Assembly: GCA_009809945.1 (NCBI GenBank)
Contig: WTPW01000022.1
Location: forward strand, 181,227 to 245,226
Source of the DNA: Gigaspora margarita
Taxonomy: Eukaryota; Glomeromycota; Glomeromycetes; Diversisporales; Gigasporaceae
Length of the DNA stretch: 64,000 nucleotides
Reading direction: 5' to 3'
The stretch's first letter is position 1. Each line of letters begins with the position of its first letter. The position numbers and the translations under genes were made by a program. Below, piece after piece: positions 57,600-64,000 of the stretch. The notes below the pieces were generated by a model. That model did no database searches. It was not told the origin of the DNA and was given only the letters and a program-made list of their open reading frames with translations.

Positions 57600-58627
57600 G
57601 GATTTTCAAGCTGTGTGTTGAAGAATTTTGATACTTTCAAAAAAGACACGTCAAGTCTAACTTATGCAAACATTTTTAAACCGAAATCAGCTGGTTGATG
57701 AAAAGGTTTTTTGCTAAAATTTCTGCGTAAATAAGAATTGAATATATTGTTCTCGATGTACAGATTTAGTTCAAATAGTAAACTGATTTATAAGAGTTAA
57801 ATCTACTTTGTTTAAATATATAAAAAATAATTATTGCTTTAGTGAGTGATAATTGATACTGGGCCAAGGTTTTAAGATTTTTGTGCCGGAAGTTTTGAGA
57901 ATATGAAAAATAATGTTTGTCATATTTTGGTTATCGAAATGATGAATAATAATACTACATAGTTTGGTTATCAATTTTTTAAGATAATTTGTTTATTACT
58001 AAATATATAAATGCCAAGATTGTGAGATTCTCTAAATAATCTTTATTGTTCGCCCTTTACATATTATAATATATATATATATATATAAAAGTCCTTTTTA
58101 ATAGCATAGTATATAAAAAGAAAATGTCGATTAGTTATAATAAACTAGGAACAGTTTAAAAACTGTTGTAAGTCTGGAGCGACCCTCCTCATCATGCATT
58201 ACATGTCACGGTTACATTAATATACGAATCCAGACACGCGTGCGGACAGAAATGAAAAATTCAAACTTACGTTTCTGATATATTCTTAATTGTGCATCAA
58301 AATAGTAACTTTTAATGCATCAATACGTAATTTTGTATCACCAGACTAAACATTAAATGTCCTCCGCTACGCTCTGGACAATAAAAAGAAGACGTCATCC
58401 ATTACAATAACATATATCGAAATATATAAAAAGAAATAGAGTAACGTTATAAAAAAAAATTGTTCTGTCAAGATTGTCTTTTATATATAGAACTCGGATG
58501 AATATTATCGGTTAAATTTTCATCTGTTGTTCCAGATAAAGGTTGTAACCGGTTTTAAAAATCCGAGTTTATCACATAAATTATTAATCATTGATGTAAT
58601 AAACTCGGAATCTGAGAACAACTGGAT
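57600..58627 (-). repeat. 3' flank of gene C, inverted homologue of the A/B 3' flank
   Basis: Read on the minus strand, this resembles 5700-6500 of copy A. The AGATGAAAATTTAACCGATA segment (58506-58525), the GGATGGACGT-like tract and the TTTTGC-rich segment near 57690-57730 recur in the same order. With gene C and its promoter (to about 60590) it is an inverted third copy of part of the duplicated unit. Confidence 0.6.
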
Positions 58628-60475
58628 TTATAGATTGTCGGGCAATTTTGATAATCTGGTTGTTATCTCTTGTGTGTTAATGGAATTGCTGACGTACATG
58701 TCATTCGGATGCTTTGATGATTCCAGATTAAGTTTAATTTTATCGGCTTCCAAAAATTGTTTCTTAATTTCGCTATCATCATCCTCTTTCATCTCGTAAT
58801 GCCAATAACCAATTATGTTACAAAGAACAGTTGCTGCGGGTCGTTTATTTTGATCCCTGCCCATGCATTTCTTAGCAAATTTAATGTAACAATTAGGTAT
58901 TTCCATATCAAATTCTGGTCTTTTTCCCTGACAAATTTTCACTGCAAGCTTAGTGTCGAAAGGTTCACCATCAAATGCTTTTTTTCCAGTTGAAATCTCA
59001 TACATGATGATTCCAAAACCGTAGATATCAGCTGCTTGCGTGAGCGGTTGACCCATTAAAACTTCAGGCGCTACGTATGGCATAATACCATTAATTTCTC
59101 CTTTTTTTTGATTCATATTCATGTTAGATGATGTCGAAAGCCCTAAATCTGTAATATATGCACTATGTAAATAATTTTGCAAGATATTTCCGGAATGCAA
59201 ATCTCGATGAATCAATTCTTGAGAATGGATTGATTCAAGATCTGATGCGATATTATACAACACATTCAATTTATCTTCCCATTTCATTTGTACTATCGAA
59301 CCAAGATTTTGACGTAATGAGCCTTTTTTTGCGTATTTCAAAACGATAATATAATCTTTAGATTTATTATCACTTGATATTCCATAACATTTTAAAAATG
59401 ATGGATTTTCGTATCCGATGTCGCAATATGTTTTCAACTATTATTAAATAAAATTTTTAAATAAAAAACAAAAACAATAGTATTATTTCATTAATAAATT
59501 CTTTGATTGCATTAACATTACCTCATCGACAAATTCTTGATTACATTCATTTGAACCATGAATCAATTTAAGTGCAATATGTGTATTAAAATTTCTACGT
59601 TTATCGTGCCAAGATGCACTATATACAGTCGCGAATCCACCTTTTCCTATCTCTTTTATATTTTGAAATTCATTATAAGGAATCCATAATAGTTGATATT
59701 TATCATTATCTAATATTTTTTTCAAATTATCATTAAAGTTCTCATAAGATGGGTTGTTTATCTTATTTCTATCCCTTTCTATTCGATACCAATGATTAGC
59801 TCGTTGTATGTCTTGTGGTACACCGATTCCATTTCGATAACAGTCACCAACTTGTAAAATTGCATTAACTTCACCTAAATCAGCAGCTTTTTTAAAATAT
59901 TCAAATGCTTTCTTTTCATCCTTTTCGACACCTTTTCCATTAAGATAACAACTTCCAACCATATATGTCCCGTCAACGTGTCCCATCTTTGCAGATTTTC
60001 GATTATATACCATTTCTGCAGATTTTTTAAAATATTCAAATGCTTTCTTTTCATCCTTTTCAACTCCATTTCCATTTTGATAACGAATTCCAACATTATA
60101 TACTCCACCAGCGTGCCCCATCTCTGCAGATTTTTTAAAATATTCAAATGCTTTCTTTTCATCCTTTTCAACTCCATTTCCATTTTGATAACGAAGTCCA
60201 ACATTATATGTTCCATTAGCATGTCCCATCTCTGCAGATTTTTTAAAATATTCAAATGCTTTCTTTTCATCCTTTTCAACTCCATTTCCATCTCGATAAA
60301 AACATCCAACATGATACGCTCCACTAGCGTTTCCCATCTCAATAGATTTTTGGTAATAAATGAATGCTTTGTACACATCCTTTTCAACCTCTATTCCATG
60401 TTGATAATTGTATCCAAGAATATAAGGGCTTAAATCAGTTGATTTTTTTTGATAAGCCGAATTGTTATGATTCAT
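58628..60475 (-). CDS. Sel1-repeat/protein kinase fusion protein C (intact, two exons)
   Basis: Exon 1 is 59522-60475 and exon 2 is 58628-59437. An 84-nt GT-AG intron lies at the same codon position as in gene A. The product is about 587 aa. Six Sel1 repeats occupy the N-terminal 230 residues. Repeats 2-5 share a GNGVEKDEKKAFEYFKKSAEM block nearly identical even in DNA. Between repeats 4 and 5 there is a truncated 14-residue remnant (VYNRKSAKMG). The kinase has GKGGFATVYSA, IALKLIHG (Lys), HRDLHSGNIL, DLGLST and APEVL, so it should be catalytically competent. It is more diverged from A than B is, with changes such as DMEIPNCYIKFAKKCM in the C-lobe and an ETSKLPDNL-like tail. No frame break. 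Likely a signalling kinase targeted by its Sel1 solenoid; partner unknown. Confidence 0.9.
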
Positions 60476-60510
60476 CTTTTAATTGGGAAAGAACAAAAAA
60501 CTGAATTCAC

Positions 60511-60550
60511 CGTTTAAATAATTTAAATGAAAGTGTATTACTATTTTATA
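60511..60550 (-). promoter_or_regulatory. Conserved upstream element of gene C
   Basis: On the minus strand it reads AATACACTTTCATTTAAATT followed by ATTTAAACGG, a close match to the block before genes A and B. It begins about 36 bp upstream of the ATG. Immediately beyond it the C promoter is interrupted by an inverted-repeat insertion (60562-60877). Confidence 0.5.
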
Positions 60551-60561
60551 GTATAGGAACG

Positions 60562-60877
60562 TCGGGTAGCGTGCACTTATTTATTTGTGCGATATAAATC
60601 CAAAAAGGGAAATTAACAATCGGAAAAATAAGCCCGACACGTGAGCAAAGCAAAGAAAAACACAAAAAACAACCCGAAAACAAGTGTTTAAACCTGTCTT
60701 GGGGCACTAATTTAACATGAAGTGAATGAAATTTTATACACAGAAACTGATGATTTATTTCTATAGCCTCTAACCCTAAATTTTAATTTCACGAACTTAG
60801 TTTATTTTTACGTTGAATTTCCTTTTTGGTGTTTGTATCACTCGAAAAAATAAGTATACCGCGTCAGGCACCCCGAC
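60562..60877. mobile_element. Probable inverted-repeat insertion in the promoter of gene C
   Basis: GTCGGGTAGCGTGCACTTAT at the left is mirrored at the right by the inverse of GTCGGGGTGCCTGACGCGG, followed by ACTTATTT. Sequence matching the gene A promoter lies on both sides: TTTATAGT-type on one side, ACCTCAAATTT on the other. This indicates an insertion of about 316 bp. No clean target duplication. Confidence 0.55.
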
Positions 60878-61724
60878 TTAAATTTGAGGTAACGGCAGTT
60901 TTATTGCAAAAAAAACATGCATAAAAAAAAAATTTATATCGTTATTATATACGGAAAGCCCCGATATATCCACAAATTTAAATCTATGTACGCTGCGCCT
61001 ACTGTGCCGATCCAATTTACATCACTGGGTAACGGTGCACGAAATCTAAAAATCACAATTAACCTTATTGATGTCGATAATTTATGATGTGTCACTACAG
61101 ATTAAACTAAGCGTAAGATGCATTTTCCAGAATTCGATCTATGAAATTGAAAATAATTTTGGTTAAAAGAAAGTTCTGAGAATAAGTGTAAAGCTAAAAA
61201 GCATTACTACCATTTTTGAATCACAATAAATAACGATAAAATTTTTTTTCTAGGTGTTTATGCCGTAGCATCTTGTTTGAAACTTAATCATCTCATAGCT
61301 TGATTTAATACTAATAAAAACTATAGCCGTGGTACTACAAATCACACACTTTATAATAAATTTATTGATTCCATGAATGAGCTTTTTTTTTTTTTTTTAA
61401 AAAAAAACATTATATGTCGAGAGCTTTATTAGTAAATTCATTATACTGTATTGAGAGTATTTTAGATTAACTGACTTTGTATTTAATTTATCAAGATTTA
61501 ATTATATTGAGAGTTCACTATAATTAGAATGACTTGGAGTTTGAATTTTCAAGTAATATATTTTTTATGCATGAGCGTTATTTCCGAAATCGGGGCTGCA
61601 TTTAATAGGGCTATCCTCAGAATTGGATATTTTTAAAAAAAATAACATGTATGTCACCTTGCATAGACTTGCATAGTGAAAACCTGTAAGTTGGTACTAC
61701 AGCAACTTATCCCTAAATATGTAT
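60878..61724. other. Gene-free region
   Basis: AT-rich, no recognised gene. A GC-richer patch near 60990-61035 and T/A homopolymers at 61382-61408 are the only features. Confidence 0.35.
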
Positions 61725-62106
61725 GTGAATCGGTCTCGCAGTAATTATCGGCCGAAGGTTTGTACAAATTGACATTTTTAATTAATATTCGTTCGATAAC
61801 TAAAGTTATTTCTCTATAATAGCCTCTAATAGATGTTTATAGGTTTTTGCATTAGTTTCCTAGTAATTTAGATGGGACCGATTAGGGACCGATCAACAAA
61901 ATTTTTCTTCACATTGTTCGGTCTCTAATCGTCCATCTAAATTACTCAAAAATTAAGGTGAAAACTGATAAACATCTATTAGAGACTGTTATGGAGAAAT
62001 AACTTTCTATAACTTTATTTATTGGGACGAATTTTAGTTAAAATTCCAATTCTTTACAAATCTTGCTCAAAATCGGCTGATAATTACTGCGGGACCGATT
62101 AACATC
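61725..62106. repeat. Foldback repeat with about 170-bp arms
   Basis: The left arm (about 61725-61895) and right arm (about 61920-62106) are imperfect inverse copies. They share GAATCGGTCTCGCAGTAATT, TTATTTCTC, CTCTAATAGATGTTTAT and GTAATTTAGATG in mirrored order. Likely a foldback or MITE; no clean target duplication was found. Confidence 0.6.
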
Positions 62107-63059
62107 CCTACCCCTTAAGAATTATGATCTCATATTTGACATTCCCGCTACAAATACGTATTTGCTTACAGGTTTCAGATATTTTTACAATGTACAAGCA
62201 TTGTTTTTTTTATTTATTGTTTTAATAAACAAAGGAAAATTTTAGTTTAACAAAAAAATTTTTTTGCCAATTTTCTCAAACTATATAATATAAATACTCT
62301 TAATTGAACAATTATTTTTCTACCATTTTTTTTTGATAATATACATTCCTTTGGATACCTTTTTTGTGCTTGTAAACAACATAAGAAGAAATATTGTATA
62401 TTCCCAGCGGACATTTGTTGTAAAGAATAGTTGATCTTTTTTGAGCAAAACATTGGGTTATTACAGCTCATTGGTCAATTTTTTCTTTTTTTTGAATTTT
62501 TTTGAAATTTTTTGTGCTGTAAAGCAAAACTTTGGAATATTACTGGTTAACTTTTAATAAAATATCAAGGATAAACAATTAACCTTTTTGAGTAAAGCAA
62601 TGGCTCTGAGTTATTATGGCTTTAACAGCCTGTTGGTAAATTATTATTTTTTTTTTTATCATGAAATCATCAACTACAAAATGACCTTATTCATTTTGGA
62701 TTAAACCATTATTTTTTTTTTGTGTCCAAATTTTACTTACAATAAATATAAGCTCTATTTTAAAACAAAGTTATACTATTATATTTAAACTTAATATAAT
62801 ATTATATTCAAACACTGCATCTAACTGTAAAGTATTATTGTTCTATTAAGTTCATTAGAACATATTCGAGAGTAAAGAAAACAAAAGGAGTCTGCAGTGA
62901 TCAAAAATAATCAAAGTATAAATATTAGTCAAATATGTTGTTAGTAGCTATAGTAAAAAAGCCAAGGATCATAATATTTTTTATAATTTTATTAATAAAA
63001 ATATTAAAAATGTTATTATAACAAAATTTTATTAATTGACTATAATATTTTGCTCTAAT
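62107..63059. other. Gene-free region
   Basis: AT-rich with several T runs. A 74-codon open frame on the minus strand (62247-62471) has many Cys and Lys codons and resembles nothing recognised. No gene supported. Confidence 0.35.
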
Positions 63060-63550
63060 AAAACTTGTTTAGCAAAGGGTGTGGCAACATAGCGAAATTG
63101 GGTTGTTGTCAACCCCCAAGTGACAGGTGCAGAATTCGAATCCCACTGAAGACTTTTTTGAAAACTTCATTTATATTATGAAACTAATCTGTATTCTAAC
63201 TAATTGGATCATAGATCTGTAACTCAGGTTATACCAAGTTATTGGGAGCTAACTAACTTGTATAATGTTATATGAGAAAAAAGAAGGCATGCAAATCCTG
63301 AGAATTAGCAGAGGAACATGCTTGGCAAGATCTGAGTAGAGAAGTACCTAACTTTTGATAGTGCTAGGAATAGGATCTTGGATAGGAATTAACCAGAAGC
63401 AGACCAATGATAAAAAGGGTTGGAGGACTCTACCAACCAGACTGCTGGAGTCATACCAGAGGAAAAGGACATGTGCTTCAGAAGTATGTACCAAGAGGAA
63501 GGAGACCATATGGGGTCTTTGCTAGAAACCACAGTTAGAGACTAGTTTGA
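63060..63550 (+). mobile_element. Possible tRNA-derived SINE-like unit
   Basis: TGGCAACATAG at about 63082 resembles an RNA polymerase III A box. AATTCGAATCC at about 63132 resembles a B box, with about 45 bp between. A complete cloverleaf could not be drawn, so it is not called a tRNA. The following 63240-63540 is clearly richer in G/C and purines than its surroundings (GGAGGACTCTACCAACCAGA, CTGGAGTCATACC, GAGGAAGGAGACC), as in a SINE body. Boundaries are approximate. Confidence 0.35.
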
Positions 63551-63748
63551 TTTTGACAATAAAATTTGAAATTGCTAGCTATCTATTAATCCAATTTGAT
63601 AAACTTTTTTTTACTTTATAAAGTTTAAATAGCTTTATAAAGTAAAAAAAGTTTATTCAAATTGGATTAATAGATAGCTAGCAATTTTAAAATTTATTAT
63701 CAAAATTTAAATAGTCTCTAACTGTGGTTTTCCTAGCAAAGACCCCAT
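63515..63748. repeat. Long near-perfect hairpin
   Basis: The left arm 63515-63625 (from GGGGTCTTTGCTAG through ATTGCTAGCTATCTATTAAT to CTTTATAAAG) is repeated in inverse at 63636-63748. The arms are about 110 bp with few mismatches and the loop is only about 10 bp. The left arm begins inside the SINE-like body, so the right arm may be an inverted partial copy of its end. Confidence 0.75.
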
Positions 63749-64000
63749 CATCTGCAAATTTTATATATAGATATTGATCGATATATAACACTTAATCGTT
63801 TTATATCAATTATAAAATATTGTTATATATCGATTAATTGAATAAAAATTGATATATATCTAAATCGATATATATCATTTTTTATATTAAATCATTATAT
63901 ATCTATAAATCAATTATAATCAGAATTATTTGAAATGATATATAACGATTAACAGATCTTTAACGATTACATAATGTTTTGACTGTCACCGGGTAAAAAA
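63749..64000. other. AT-rich end of window
   Basis: Recurring ATCGATATATA and TATATCGATT-type words form many short inverted repeats. No gene. Confidence 0.35.

Noticed and set aside
63068-63145. tRNA gene
   Set aside because: Box A- and B-like words are present, but no complete acceptor stem or cloverleaf could be formed; treated as SINE-like instead.

Overview
The window is AT-rich eukaryotic DNA that fits the genome of an arbuscular mycorrhizal fungus (Glomeromycotina, Rhizophagus-like). This is inferred from several things together: a strong A/T bias, short GT-AG introns of about 70-180 nt, a family of Sel1-repeat/tyrosine-kinase-like fusion genes of the kind massively expanded in Rhizophagus, a fungal hybrid histidine kinase, an F-box/LRR protein, and very dense small inverted-repeat transposons. 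There are no bacterial operons, rRNA genes or CRISPR arrays. The species is an inference, not a database match.

Layout. (1) About 1-11462 is copy A of a large tandem segmental duplication. It carries an intact Sel1-kinase gene (3559-5693) and two kinase relics (about 7010-7660 on +, 10942-11395 on -). (2) 11463-14236 is a spacer with a 3'-truncated amino-acid transporter (11668-12714, -). It abuts a suspicious 144-bp exact repeat and an N, probably an assembly seam. (3) About 14237-26780 is copy B of the duplication. It has the same gene order, but its Sel1-kinase (19728-21640) is frameshifted and has two fewer Sel1 repeats, and the copy has gained about 2.8 kb of transposons absent from copy A. 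(4) 26781-32256 holds another Sel1-kinase (minus strand, 28547-32256). It is broken by a 1453-bp hAT-like element with a perfect 8-bp target duplication, plus point lesions. (5) 32257-43440 has no recognised gene and is full of nested inverted-repeat elements. (6) 43449-48840 is a five-exon hybrid histidine kinase (GAF-GAF-HisKA-HATPase-REC) with an inferred 8-nt microexon. (7) 50077-51591 is an intact single-exon F-box/LRR gene. (8) 52050-53045 is a fifth, decayed Sel1-kinase relic. (9) 54625-55664 is a foldback element with an 8-bp target duplication and a second element inside it. (10) 57600-60590 is an inverted dispersed copy (C) of the Sel1-kinase unit with an apparently intact two-exon gene (58628-60475, -). 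(11) 60600-64000 has no recognised gene, but holds foldbacks and a SINE-like unit.

The gene content is signalling. Sel1-kinase proteins join an N-terminal solenoid of 36-residue repeats (protein binding) to a TKL-type kinase domain. The histidine kinase would feed a phosphorelay. The F-box/LRR protein would recruit substrates to an SCF ubiquitin ligase. The most striking biology is the birth and death of the Sel1-kinase family: five full-length loci (A, B, C, D, E) plus four kinase-only relics, with repeat number differing between copies and transposons in coding regions and promoters. Because A and B are tandem copies, each gives an empty site for insertions in the other, so several elements can be ordered in time without external data.
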